Below, in pieces: positions 35,591 through 44,482 of a DNA stretch of 64,000 nucleotides. Under the pieces are notes generated by a model. That model was not told where the DNA came from. It saw nothing but the letters and a program-made list of their open reading frames with translations, and made no database searches. This DNA comes from Pseudomonas lini (GTDB taxonomy: Bacteria; Pseudomonadota; Gammaproteobacteria; Pseudomonadales; Pseudomonadaceae). Location of the stretch: positions 62,001-126,000 of the forward strand of contig NZ_JAUSSR010000017.1 in the NCBI RefSeq assembly GCF_030812475.1. Direction: 5' to 3'. The position numbers and the translations under genes were made by a program. Positions within the stretch are counted from its first letter, which is position 1, and each line of letters starts with the position of its first letter.

Positions 35591-36957
35591 TCATCACTGA
35601 CACCACCGACATCAGCCACTAACCGCATATTCAGCCGCAACCCCGCCCCAGTGTTCTGCGCCCAAAGACTCCCACCCTGGCGCTGCACCGCATTCCTGGC
35701 AATGCTCAACCCTAAGCCGAATCCCCCGTTCCCCGGCCGCGAACCGTCAAGTCGAATGAACGGCGAGAAGATCCGCTCCAGATCTCCCTCCGCCACCCCG
35801 CCCCCCTCATCCTCCAGCCACAAATGCCAGAAATCGCCATCACGCCGTCCGTCCAGACGCACGACGCCGCCTTCGGGTGAATGACGGATGGCATTGCGCA
35901 GGATATTTTCCAGCGCCTGTGCCAAGGTGTTGAGATTACCGCGCACCCAGCAGGATGAATCCACTGCACATTGCAGCTGGCCTACAGGGCAACAGCTTTC
36001 ATAGCAGGCGTTTTCCGTGAGCATTTCCCACAGCGCCTGGATCTGGATCGCTTCGTCGGGCAATGGCGCGCGTTCGGTGTCGAGCCAGGCCAGTTGCAAG
36101 GTGTCTTCGACCAGGCGCTGCATGCCATCGACTTCCCGGCCGATGCGCTCGCGCAGTTGCTCAAGCCCCTGCTCGCCTTCGCTGGCCACGCGAAGACGGC
36201 TGAGCGGGGTGCGCAGTTCGTGGGACAGGTCACGCAGCAATTGTTGTTGCAGGGCAACCGTGCCCTGCAGGCGCTCGGCCATGTGATCGAAAGCCCTGCC
36301 CAGTTCCCCCAGTTCATCCGAACGGTTGGTGGTCTGACTCGACAGACGTACGCTCAGTTGATCGGCGCGCCAGGCATTGGCTTGCTCACGCAAACTGTTC
36401 AACGGCACCACCAGCAACCGATACAGCCCGACGCACAACAGCAAGGTGAACAGGCCGGGGATGACGCCGTTGGTGATCACCCGCCAGAACACCCTGTAAC
36501 GTCCGGGCACAAATCGCTGTGGCAACTCGATCACCAGGCTGCCGGCGGACGAATCGCCGGGAAACGGCACCCGTAGCCACGGCCGGCCTTTTTTATGGAT
36601 GGGCCAGTCCAGGCCGCGCAGAAAGGTCAGGCGCTGGAGATCCTTGTCCGATAGTGGCAGGCTGCTCAACGACTGCAAATCGCTGCCAATGACCCCCACC
36701 CAGCTCGCTTCGCGTTGTTGCATGCCCTGCAGCCATGCGTCGACGCCAGCGTGCTGCCCCTGCTGCCACGCCTGCTCGGCCTCGGCGGCATAGCGCGTCA
36801 AAGTGCCTCGGGCGTCATCCGACATGAACTGGTTTCGCTTTTCCATGTAGCGGCCCCAGGACCAGCTCAACCAGATCATCAACAGACAGAACGCCACCAA
36901 CAGACACGCCAGCTTCCAGAACAGCGAATGCCGGCCCGGCAGATCAGACCATTTCAT
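35533..36957 (-). CDS. Sensor histidine kinase, PirS/PfeS-like
   Basis: A 474-residue kinase: TM1 about 14-34, periplasmic sensor about 35-165, TM2 about 170-190, HAMP, HisKA with RDLSHELRTPLSRLR (His about 259), a variable linker holding an unusual CYESCCPVGQLQC cysteine group, and HATPase (NAIRHSP, GFGLGLSIA). Position next to gacS corresponds to pirS of the enterobactin receptor system in P. aeruginosa. The last 18 or so residues (SDDAFASRLAPTVDTGRPQIV) are encoded by a REP element, so the native C-terminus has been altered. ATG 36957 is chosen; a TTG nine bases upstream is possible. It overlaps the regulator gene by 14 bases. Confidence 0.85.
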   Translation of the reverse strand: MKWSDLPGRHSLFWKLACLLVAFCLLMIWLSWSWGRYMEKRNQFMSDDARGTLTRYAAEAEQAWQQGQHAGVDAWLQGMQQREASWVGVIGSDLQSLSSLPLSDKDLQRLTFLRGLDWPIHKKGRPWLRVPFPGDSSAGSLVIELPQRFVPGRYRVFWRVITNGVIPGLFTLLLCVGLYRLLVVPLNSLREQANAWRADQLSVRLSSQTTNRSDELGELGRAFDHMAERLQGTVALQQQLLRDLSHELRTPLSRLRVASEGEQGLEQLRERIGREVDGMQRLVEDTLQLAWLDTERAPLPDEAIQIQALWEMLTENACYESCCPVGQLQCAVDSSCWVRGNLNTLAQALENILRNAIRHSPEGGVVRLDGRRDGDFWHLWLEDEGGGVAEGDLERIFSPFIRLDGSRPGNGGFGLGLSIARNAVQRQGGSLWAQNTGAGLRLNMRLVADVGGVSDDAFASRLAPTVDTGRPQIV

Positions 36958-37666
36958 CGACAGCACTCAATACATAGCCCTTGCCCCACACCGTGCGCAC
37001 CTCCCGCTCGGTGTAGCCGATAACCTTGAGCTTGCGACGGATCTGGCTGATGTGCATGTCGAGGCTGCGGTCGTGGGCCGCGTAACCGCGTTGCAGCACA
37101 TGCTGATAAAGGAAGGCCTTGCTCAGCACCTCATCGCCATTGCGGTTCAGCGTTTCCAGCAACCGATACTCGCTGCGGGTCAGGCCGGCAGCCTGTGCGC
37201 AGTAAAAGACGTCAAACAGCTCCTCATCGAAGCGCAAGCTATCGGCCGAAGGGGCGATCGATGCGGGCGCCGGCCGCCGGTCGAGCGCCACCCGCCGCAG
37301 GATCGCTTCGATGCGCACCCGCAACTCCGCCATGCTGAAGGGCTTGGGCAAATAATCATCGGCGCCCAGGCGAAAGCCGCTGATGCGATCCGCCTCGGCC
37401 CCGAGGGCGGACATCAGCACCACCGGAGTCGAATGGCTCCGGCGCAACTGCGTCAGCACGTTCAACCCGTCCATGCCCGGCAACAGAATGTCCATCAGCA
37501 CCACGTCGAAGGCTTGCTGGCGGGCAATGGCCAGGCCTTCCTGGCCGTTCTGACACCAGGTCACCTGAAACCCGCAACGTCCCAGGTGCTCATGGACATA
37601 GGCACCGAGCACGAGGTCGTCTTCGATGGAAAGGATGCGCGGATGGCCAACAGAGATGGGATTCAT
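36944..37666 (-). CDS. OmpR-family response regulator, PirR/PfeR-like
   Basis: A 240-residue regulator: receiver about 14-125 with the acidic pair in ILSIEDD, phospho-Asp in VVLMDILLPGMDG and Lys in LPKPFSMAEL, then a winged-helix DNA-binding domain (about 145-238, LTRSEYRLLETL and SLDMHISQIRRKL). It lies divergent from gacS with a 215-base gap and is followed by its kinase. In P. aeruginosa the corresponding pair turns on the siderophore receptor pirA, which is absent here. Confidence 0.88.
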   Translation of the reverse strand: MNPISVGHPRILSIEDDLVLGAYVHEHLGRCGFQVTWCQNGQEGLAIARQQAFDVVLMDILLPGMDGLNVLTQLRRSHSTPVVLMSALGAEADRISGFRLGADDYLPKPFSMAELRVRIEAILRRVALDRRPAPASIAPSADSLRFDEELFDVFYCAQAAGLTRSEYRLLETLNRNGDEVLSKAFLYQHVLQRGYAAHDRSLDMHISQIRRKLKVIGYTEREVRTVWGKGYVLSAVDEMV

Positions 37667-37881
37667 GAGTATCTGCAAATAATTCTCAGTTGGCGATTAT
37701 TCAAGATTGCCTCGCCAGGGGCAACCCAAGGTTTGCCCGCGACGCAAAAGCAGGGGTGCAGCCGACGAATGACTGCTTCAAATTTTACCAGGATGGCCCG
37801 CGATCAAATCGCTACACTGCGCAGGTGGTGCGTGCCGCACGTAGTGCAGGTCATTTGAATAGCGGGATGCAGGAGAGAGGC

Positions 37882-40635
37882 GTGCTCAAGAAACTGGGAA
37901 TCAAAGGCCGCGTGCTGTTGCTGACTCTGCTACCGACCAGCCTGATGGCGTTGGTACTGGGTGGCTACTTTACCTGGATGCAGCAGTCCGACCTGCAAGC
38001 CCAACTCATGCAGCGTGGCGAAATGATCGCCGAACAACTGGCGCCCCTGGTGGCACCGGCCATGGGTCACCAGAACAGCGACCTGCTGGAGCGCATCGCC
38101 ACCCAGTCACTGGAGCAGCCGGACGTTCGCGCAGTGACCTTCCTCGCGCCCGACCGCACGCTACTGGCCCATGCTGGCCCGATCATGCTCAACCCCGCCC
38201 CTCTGGGCGATGGTTCGCAGATGCTGCACCGCAGCGGCAACGATGCGACTCGCTACCTGCTGCCGGTCTTCGGCAAGCATCGTAATATGGCCGGCGACCT
38301 GATCCCCGATGAAGCCGACCGCCTGCTCGGCTGGGTGGAACTCGAACTGTCCCACAACGGCATGCTGCTGCGCGGCTACCGCAGCCTGTTCGCCAGCCTG
38401 CTGCTGATCGCCGCGGGCCTGGGCGGTGCGGCACTGCTGGCGTTGCGCATGGGCCGCACCATCAACCGGCCGCTGAGCCAGATCAAGCAAGCCGTGACGC
38501 AACTCAAGGACGGGCACCTGGAAACCCGCCTGCCGCCCCTGGGCAGTCAGGAGCTGGATGAACTGGCATCCGGCATCAACCGCATGGCCGGCACCCTGCA
38601 AAATGCCCAGGAAGAATTGCAACACAGCATCGACCAGGCCACAGAAGACGTGCGCCAGAATCTGGAAACCATCGAAATCCAGAACATCGAGCTCGACCTG
38701 GCACGCAAGGAAGCCCTGGAGGCCAGCCGGATCAAATCCGAATTCCTGGCCAACATGAGCCATGAAATCCGCACGCCGCTCAACGGCATACTCGGCTTCA
38801 CCCACCTGCTGCAAAAAAGCGAGCTGACCCCGCGCCAGCTCGACTATCTGGGTACTATCGAAAAGTCGGCCGACAGCCTGCTGGGGATCATCAACGAGAT
38901 CCTCGACTTTTCCAAGATCGAGGCCGGCAAACTGGTACTCGATCATATTCCGTTCAATCTGCGCGACCTGTTGCAGGACACCCTGACCATCCTCGCCCCG
39001 GCCGCCCACGCCAAACAGCTGGAGCTGGTGAGCCTGGTGTATCGCGACACGCCGCTGTCGCTGGTGGGCGATCCGCTGCGGCTCAAGCAGATCCTCACCA
39101 ACCTGGTCAGCAACGCGATCAAATTCACCCGCGAAGGCACCATTGTCGCCCGGGCCATGCTCGAAGAAGAGCATGAGGACAGCGTGCAGTTGCGTATCAG
39201 CATCCAGGACACCGGCATCGGCCTGTCGAACCAGGACGTGCGCGCGCTGTTCCAGGCGTTCAGCCAGGCCGACAACTCGCTGTCCCGGCAGCCTGGCGGC
39301 ACCGGTCTCGGGCTGGTGATTTCCAAGCGCCTGATCGAACAGATGGGCGGCGAGATAGGGGTCGACAGCACACCGGGCGAAGGTTCGGAGTTCTGGATCA
39401 GCCTGAGCCTGCCCAAAACCCGCGACGACGCCGAAGACCTGCCCGGCCCACCCCTGCTTGGACGCCGGGTGGCGGTGCTGGAAAACCACGAGCTGGCCCG
39501 TCAGGCGCTACAGCATCAACTGGAAGATTGCGGCCTCGAAGTCACCCCGTTCAACACCCTGGAAAGCCTGACCAATGGCGTGACCGGCGCCCATCAGACC
39601 GATCAGGCGATTGACCTGGCGGTGCTGGGCATCACCAGCAACGACATGCCGCCGGAGCGCCTCAACCAGCACATCTGGGACCTCGAACACCTGGGCTGCA
39701 AAGTGCTGGTGCTGTGCCCGACCACCGAACAGACGCTGTTCCACCTTTCGGTCCCCAACCCCCACAGCCAGCTCCAGGCCAAACCGGCCTGTACCCGCAA
39801 GCTGCGACGGGCCCTGTCCGATCTGGTCAACCCGCGCCAGTTGCGTAGCGAGCCGGGCGAACCGCTGTCCAGCCGTGCGCCGAAGGTACTGTGCGTGGAC
39901 GACAACCCTGCCAACCTGTTGCTGGTGCAGACCCTGCTCGAAGACATGGGTGCCAAGGTGCTTGCCGTGGAAAGCGGTTACGCCGCGGTCAAGGCGGTGC
40001 AGAGCGAGACATTCGATCTGGTGTTGATGGACGTGCAAATGCCCGGCATGGACGGGCGCCAGAGCACCGAGTCGATTCGCCAGTGGGAAGGCGATCGGCA
40101 TCGCACGCCGTTGCCGATCGTGGCCCTCACCGCCCACGCCATGGCCAACGAAAAACGCGCATTGCTGCAAAGCGGCATGGACGATTACCTGACCAAACCG
40201 ATCAGCGAACGGCAACTGGCGCAGGTGGTGTTGAAGTGGACCGGCCTGGCGCTGCGCAATCATGGGCCGGAGCGTTCCAGCGACCGCCATGGCGGCGACC
40301 TTGAGTTGCAGGTGCTCGATCATGAAGAAGGTTTACGCCTGGCCGCCGGCAAGGCTGATCTGGCGGCGGACATGCTGGCGATGCTGTTGGCGTCGTTGGA
40401 AGCCGACCGCGAAGCCATCCGCAGCGCTCGGGAAACCAACGATCAGAACGCCCTGATCGAGCGCGTTCATCGTCTGCATGGCGCGACCCGCTATTGCGGC
40501 GTGCCGCAACTGCGCGCCGCCTGCCAGCGCAGCGAAACCCTGCTCAAGCAACAAGACCCGAAAGCACCCGGCGCCCTGGAAGAGCTCGACCGGGCGATCA
40601 ACCGCCTGGCTGCCCATGCCCGTATCAATGCCTGA
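37882..40635 (+). CDS. gacS: Hybrid sensor kinase GacS
   Basis: A 917-residue tripartite kinase: TM1 about 10-32, periplasmic region about 33-165, TM2 about 168-190, HAMP, HisKA (EFLANMSHEIRTPLNG, His about 294), HATPase (DTGIGLSN, GGTGLGLVISKRL), a degenerate middle region, a receiver (VLCVDDNPAN, VLMDVQMPGMDG) and a C-terminal HPt (RVHRLHGATRYCG). Length and N-terminus (LKKLGIKGRVLLLTLLPT) match GacS of fluorescent pseudomonads. It phosphorylates GacA, driving RsmX/Y/Z small RNAs and secondary metabolism. GTG 37882 is chosen for its strong AGGAGAG; the frame upstream to 37690 has no homology. Confidence 0.98.
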   Translation: MLKKLGIKGRVLLLTLLPTSLMALVLGGYFTWMQQSDLQAQLMQRGEMIAEQLAPLVAPAMGHQNSDLLERIATQSLEQPDVRAVTFLAPDRTLLAHAGPIMLNPAPLGDGSQMLHRSGNDATRYLLPVFGKHRNMAGDLIPDEADRLLGWVELELSHNGMLLRGYRSLFASLLLIAAGLGGAALLALRMGRTINRPLSQIKQAVTQLKDGHLETRLPPLGSQELDELASGINRMAGTLQNAQEELQHSIDQATEDVRQNLETIEIQNIELDLARKEALEASRIKSEFLANMSHEIRTPLNGILGFTHLLQKSELTPRQLDYLGTIEKSADSLLGIINEILDFSKIEAGKLVLDHIPFNLRDLLQDTLTILAPAAHAKQLELVSLVYRDTPLSLVGDPLRLKQILTNLVSNAIKFTREGTIVARAMLEEEHEDSVQLRISIQDTGIGLSNQDVRALFQAFSQADNSLSRQPGGTGLGLVISKRLIEQMGGEIGVDSTPGEGSEFWISLSLPKTRDDAEDLPGPPLLGRRVAVLENHELARQALQHQLEDCGLEVTPFNTLESLTNGVTGAHQTDQAIDLAVLGITSNDMPPERLNQHIWDLEHLGCKVLVLCPTTEQTLFHLSVPNPHSQLQAKPACTRKLRRALSDLVNPRQLRSEPGEPLSSRAPKVLCVDDNPANLLLVQTLLEDMGAKVLAVESGYAAVKAVQSETFDLVLMDVQMPGMDGRQSTESIRQWEGDRHRTPLPIVALTAHAMANEKRALLQSGMDDYLTKPISERQLAQVVLKWTGLALRNHGPERSSDRHGGDLELQVLDHEEGLRLAAGKADLAADMLAMLLASLEADREAIRSARETNDQNALIERVHRLHGATRYCGVPQLRAACQRSETLLKQQDPKAPGALEELDRAINRLAAHARINA

Positions 40636-40658
40636 ACCGACCCGTTACCGCGCCCCCC

Positions 40659-40824
40659 CTGTAGGAGCTGGCTTGCCAGCGAAGGCGCCCTCAAGAACAA
40701 CGCTGAATTTCAGGACCCTTTCGCTGCGGTGCGGCGATCCGACAAGCCAGCTCCTACAGGAGGCGGCCTCAAGAACAACGCTGAATTTGAGGGCCACTTC
40801 GCTGGCGAGCCAGCTCCTACAGGG
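40659..40824. repeat. Three-unit REP cluster with duplicated spacer
   Basis: Units TGTAGGAGCTGGCTTGCCAG (40660-40679), GACAAGCCAGCTCCTACAGG (40741-40760) and GCGAGCCAGCTCCTACAGGG (40806-40825). Between them CCTCAAGAACAACGCTGAAT occurs twice (near 40689 and 40767). Confidence 0.88.
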
Positions 40825-40845
40825 GACCGGAACAAGGAGGAAATC

Positions 40846-41838
40846 ATGCGCACGATTCTTTTCAGCAGTCAGACCTACGACCGCGACAGCTTTCTCGCCG
40901 CCACCCTGCCCGCCGGCATCGAGTTGCACTTTCAATCGGCGCGATTGAGCCTCGATACGGCGGCGCTGGCGGCGCACCATGAGGTGGTCTGCGCGTTCAT
41001 CAATGACGACCTCAGCGCCCCGGTGCTCGAACGCCTGGCCGCCGGCGGCACTCGACTGATTGCCCTGCGTTCGGCCGGCTACAACCATGTCGACCTGGCC
41101 GTGGCCAAGCGGCTGGGACTGACCATCGTGCGGGTCCCGGCCTACTCGCCCCATGCGGTGGCCGAACACGCGGTAGCGCTGATCCTGGCGCTCAACCGCC
41201 GTCTTCATCGCGCCTACAACCGCACCCGCGAAGGCGATTTCACCCTGCATGGCCTGACCGGCTTCGACCTGGTAGACAAGACCGTCGGCGTGGTCGGCAC
41301 CGGACAGATCGGTGCGACCTTCGCCAAGATCATGAATGGCTTTGGCTGTCGGCTGGTGGCGTACGATCCCTTCCCCAACCCTCAGGTCGAGGCCCTCGGC
41401 GCCCGCTACTTGAGTTTGCCGCAATTGTTGGACGAATCGCAGATCATCAGCCTGCATTGCCCGCTCAACGAACAGAGCAAACACTTGATCAACCGCGAGT
41501 CACTGGCACAGATGCAAACCGGCGCGATGCTGATCAATACCGGTCGCGGCGGCCTGGTGGATACCCCCGCGCTGATCGACGCGTTGAAAGACGGGCAATT
41601 GGGATATCTGGGACTGGACGTATATGAAGAGGAGGCGCAGCTGTTCTTCGAGGACCGCTCCGATCTGCCGTTGCAGGACGATGTGCTGGCGCGCCTGCTG
41701 ACGTTTCCCAACGTGATCATTACCGCACACCAGGCCTTCCTGACCCGCGAAGCCCTGGCCGCCATTGCCGCGACCACCCTGCAGAACATCGCGGCCTGGG
41801 CTGTCGGCAATACCCGGAATCAGGTTGATGGCGGCTGA
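40846..41838 (+). CDS. ldhA: D-lactate dehydrogenase (NAD-dependent, fermentative type)
   Basis: A 330-residue D-2-hydroxyacid dehydrogenase: NAD-binding GVVGTGQIGATFAKIM (about 148-163), catalytic Arg in NTGRGGLVDT, Glu in LDVYEEE and His in ITAHQAFLTREA. The length and EDRSDLPLQDDVLARLLTFPN tail match fermentative LdhA (pyruvate to D-lactate). ATG 40846 has AAGGAGG upstream. In P. aeruginosa ldhA also adjoins gacS. Confidence 0.94.
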   Translation: MRTILFSSQTYDRDSFLAATLPAGIELHFQSARLSLDTAALAAHHEVVCAFINDDLSAPVLERLAAGGTRLIALRSAGYNHVDLAVAKRLGLTIVRVPAYSPHAVAEHAVALILALNRRLHRAYNRTREGDFTLHGLTGFDLVDKTVGVVGTGQIGATFAKIMNGFGCRLVAYDPFPNPQVEALGARYLSLPQLLDESQIISLHCPLNEQSKHLINRESLAQMQTGAMLINTGRGGLVDTPALIDALKDGQLGYLGLDVYEEEAQLFFEDRSDLPLQDDVLARLLTFPNVIITAHQAFLTREALAAIAATTLQNIAAWAVGNTRNQVDGG

Positions 41839-41915
41839 ACCAGATCGAAGGTCATTCGCCCGCGCAGTGCTGCGTTGATGTCCGTGCTAGCATGCCGCGC
41901 ATATTTGGAGGACCC

Positions 41916-42350
41916 ATGGTCGAACACGATTTCCGCTATAGCCTGATGAACCCGCAACACACCCTCACCGAATGCCGCGCCCTGGTCCCGGGGCGTTATC
42001 AAGTCACCGGCAACGGCGGCTCGATTCGCAATAACGACGTGTTGGTCGTGACCCTCAAAGGCAGCAAGGACTTGTCCATGCGCCTGACCGTCGAAACGGT
42101 ACGCCACCTGATCAACCCGCCGGGCCAATGGGTCGCGGTGGCCAGTGGCCCGGTGTTCGGCGAACTGGCGATCCACACCTGGAACGTCAACTGCGACAGC
42201 TGCGCCAAAGCGCTGAGCTTCGAATTCGCAGTCGACGCCAAGCTGGGCAACAAGGCCGAAAAACCGGCTGCCACCGCGCGGATTGCCGAGTTGGGCTGGA
42301 CCACTGCCGGCGAGAAGCACCTGTGCCCGACGTGCCAGGAGCCTGCGTGA
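41916..42350 (+). CDS. Small protein with CxxC zinc-ribbon-like motifs
   Basis: A 144-residue soluble protein with two Cys pairs, NCDSCAKA (about 89-96) and CPTCQE near the end (about 138-143), plausible for one zinc site. The N-terminal half looks like a beta-rich domain. I do not recognise a named family beyond conserved hypothetical in Pseudomonas (PA0926-like position). ATG 41916 has TTGGAGG upstream. It overlaps the META-domain gene by one base. Confidence 0.78.
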   Translation: MVEHDFRYSLMNPQHTLTECRALVPGRYQVTGNGGSIRNNDVLVVTLKGSKDLSMRLTVETVRHLINPPGQWVAVASGPVFGELAIHTWNVNCDSCAKALSFEFAVDAKLGNKAEKPAATARIAELGWTTAGEKHLCPTCQEPA

Positions 42351-42754
42351 TGAAACGCCTTGTTCTGAGCGCCATGGTTGGCGCCAGCCTGCTGGGCTGC
42401 GCCGCGGAACCGGTGAAGTTGCAACAGAACCGCAGCTACATACTGGAGTGGATTGGCGAACGTCCGTTGATGGATTACAGCCACCTGACCATCACCCTCG
42501 GTGAAGACGGTCGGGCCTACGGCAACGGCGGCTGCAACCATTGGTTCGCGCCGTACACCCTGGACGGCGACAAGCTGAGCTTCGGCAAGGTCGGCAGCAC
42601 CCGCAAAATGTGTGCGCCGGCGTTGATGGAGCAGGAGAAGCGGTTCCTCCAGGCGCTGGAAAACGTACAGCGCTGGGACGTTTCGCCGATCGACCAGATG
42701 CGTTTCTGGCCGGCAGAAGGCAAGCCGTTGCGCTGGTGGCTGGAAGAGGGTTGA
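42350..42754 (+). CDS. META/HslJ-domain lipoprotein
   Basis: A 134-residue protein with a lipoprotein signal (MKRLVLSAMVGASLLGC, lipobox LLGC with Cys17) and a META domain like the C-terminus of E. coli HslJ: GRAYGNGGCNHWFAPYTLDG and a second Cys in STRKMCAPALMEQE that probably pairs with the first. Likely in the outer membrane facing the periplasm. HslJ relates to novobiocin resistance and heat shock in E. coli; no role is proven here. Confidence 0.88.
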   Translation: MKRLVLSAMVGASLLGCAAEPVKLQQNRSYILEWIGERPLMDYSHLTITLGEDGRAYGNGGCNHWFAPYTLDGDKLSFGKVGSTRKMCAPALMEQEKRFLQALENVQRWDVSPIDQMRFWPAEGKPLRWWLEEG

Positions 42755-42765
42755 TCCGACGCCCC

Positions 42766-42930
42766 CCTGTAGGAGCCGGCTTGCTGGCGAAGGCAGTGTG
42801 TCAGGCAACATAAATGTTGGCTGTTGCGCCGCAACCCTGTAGGAGCCGGCTTGCTGGCGATAGCGGTGTACCAGGCGACATGTATGTTGGCCATTCCGCC
42901 GCCTTCGCCAGCAAGCCGGCTCCTACAGGG
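42766..42930. repeat. Three-unit REP cluster (CGGCTTGCTGG family)
   Basis: CCTGTAGGAGCCGGCTTGCT plus GGCGA occurs at 42766 and again at 42836 in the same orientation, and once inverted near 42902-42930. Spacers contain CAGGCAACATAAATGTTGGC and CAGGCGACATGTATGTTGGC, near copies of each other. Confidence 0.88.
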
Positions 42931-42952
42931 GATTTCAGCTGCGCACGGACGA

Positions 42953-43420
42953 TCAGTTGTCAGCCTGCAACGACTCCAGCTTCGCCATCACCCCCGCCGC
43001 CGTCTGCTCGCCCATCAACTGCTCCCGCACCTTGCCCTTGTCATCGATGATGTAGGTCACCGGCAATGCCTCACTGCGCGGCAGTTCGAACAGGTCGGCC
43101 GGGTCTTGAGCCAGCACGGTGAACCTGATCCCCAGTTTCTCGCTGGCGCTCCTGAGCTCTTCACCCTGCACATTGTCGAAATTGACGCCGAACACCCCGA
43201 TTTGCTTGTCCTTGAGCTGTTCGGCCAGCACGTTCAATTCGGGGATTTCGGTACGGCATGGCCCGCACCATTCGGCCCAATAGTTGAGCACCAGCCATTG
43301 CTTGTCCAGACGCTCGGCAGCGATCTTCCGACCGTTCTGGTCGATGCCATAGTCGTTGCCACAGCCCCCTAGCACTAACGCCCCGATGATCGCCAACGCC
43401 GCTGCCAGTCGTCTTGTCAT
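42953..43420 (-). CDS. TlpA-family thiol-disulfide oxidoreductase (lipoprotein)
   Basis: A 155-residue thioredoxin-fold protein with a lipoprotein signal (ALVLGGC, Cys20) and the active site AEWCGPCR (about 49-56). The cis-Pro loop is ALPVTYII. It should act in the periplasm as a reductant or oxidant of protein disulfides. The frame upstream to 43471 is ignored because ATG 43420 begins the signal peptide. It is divergent from arsC by 114 bases. Confidence 0.93.
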   Translation of the reverse strand: MTRRLAAALAIIGALVLGGCGNDYGIDQNGRKIAAERLDKQWLVLNYWAEWCGPCRTEIPELNVLAEQLKDKQIGVFGVNFDNVQGEELRSASEKLGIRFTVLAQDPADLFELPRSEALPVTYIIDDKGKVREQLMGEQTAAGVMAKLESLQADN

Positions 43421-43534
43421 GTCGTGATCCTTGTCGAAAAAAGAATACTGCCGCGACCCATTGCCTCCCAAGGTTCTGGATTACGCGCTGCCCAGTTAGA
43501 ATAGCCGCCACCTTACGCAAGATGCGACCCGCAC

Positions 43535-43888
43535 ATGACCGATCTGACGCTTTATCACAACCCGCGCTGCTCGAAATCCCGCGGTGCGCTCGAACTGCTG
43601 GAAGCCCGGGGTCTGACCCCTACCGTGGTCCGCTACCTGGAAACCCCGCTGGACGCCGGGCAAATCCAGCGCCTGCTGACCAAGCTTGGCCTCAGCGCCC
43701 GGCAACTGCTGCGCACCGGCGAGGACGAGTACAAGACCCTCAACCTGGCCGACAGCAACCTGAGCGAGGCGCAATTGATCGCCGCCATCGCCGCGCACCC
43801 CAAACTCATGGAGCGACCGATTCTCGAAGCCGGCGAAAAAGCCATCATCGGCCGTCCGCCGGAGAATGTGCTGGAGCTGCTGCCGTGA
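43535..43888 (+). CDS. arsC: Arsenate reductase, glutaredoxin-type (YfgD-like)
   Basis: A 117-residue ArsC-fold protein with the catalytic Cys in HNPRCSKSRGAL (about 8-19) and the Arg in ERPI (about 93-96). It is of the YfgD type that occurs away from arsenic operons; no ars operon is here. It overlaps wrbA by GTGA, so the two are coupled. Confidence 0.93.
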   Translation: MTDLTLYHNPRCSKSRGALELLEARGLTPTVVRYLETPLDAGQIQRLLTKLGLSARQLLRTGEDEYKTLNLADSNLSEAQLIAAIAAHPKLMERPILEAGEKAIIGRPPENVLELLP

Positions 43889-44481
43889 GCGCACCCTATA
43901 TCCTGGTCCTGTATTACAGCCGCAGCGGTTCGACCAATGAAATGGCCCGGCAGATCGCCCGGGGCGTCGAGAAGGCCGGTCTTGAAGCCCGGTTGCGCAC
44001 GGTACCGCCGATTTCGACCGAATGCGAAGCCGTGTCGCCGGACATCCCCGACGAAGGTGCGCTGTACGCCAGCCTCGACGACCTGAAAAACTGCGCGGGC
44101 CTGGCCATGGGCAGTCCGACCCGGTTCGGCAATATGGCAGCGCCACTCAAATACTTTCTCGACGGCACGAGCAACCTGTGGCTGACCGGCGCACTGGTGG
44201 GCAAACCGGCCGGGGTGTTCACCTCCACCGCGAGCCTGCATGGCGGCCAGGAAACCACATTGCTGTCGATGATGTTGCCACTGCTGCACCACGGCATGCT
44301 GATCACCGGCCTGCCTTACAGCGAATCGGCCCTGCTGGAAACCCGCGGCGGCGGCACGCCTTATGGCGCCAGTCACCACGCCGGAGCCGACGGCAAAAGC
44401 GGCTTGAATGAACATGAAGTAGCGCTGTGCCGAGCCTTGGGTCTGCGCCTGGCCCGCACTGCACAGAAACTGGAGAGCTGA
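43885..44481 (+). CDS. wrbA: NAD(P)H:quinone oxidoreductase WrbA
   Basis: A 198-residue flavodoxin-like enzyme: FMN phosphate loop YYSRSGSTNEMA (about 9-20), SPTRFGNMAAPLKYFLD (about 76-92) and TSTASLHGGQETTL (about 112-125). It reduces quinones by two electrons with FMN. The GTG start at 43885 is supported by exact family N-terminus and the overlap with arsC. DUF2069 follows one base after its stop. Confidence 0.95.
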   Translation: MSAPYILVLYYSRSGSTNEMARQIARGVEKAGLEARLRTVPPISTECEAVSPDIPDEGALYASLDDLKNCAGLAMGSPTRFGNMAAPLKYFLDGTSNLWLTGALVGKPAGVFTSTASLHGGQETTLLSMMLPLLHHGMLITGLPYSESALLETRGGGTPYGASHHAGADGKSGLNEHEVALCRALGLRLARTAQKLES

Positions 44482-44482
44482 G

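Noticed and set aside
40659..42930. Possible CRISPR array from repeated 20-30 base units
   Set aside because: Units are inverted as well as direct, spacing is irregular, spacers are themselves repeated, and there are no cas genes. They are REP elements.
43535..43888. arsC as part of an arsenic-resistance island
   Set aside because: No arsR, arsB or arsH nearby; it is a YfgD-type gene coupled to wrbA, a common housekeeping arrangement.
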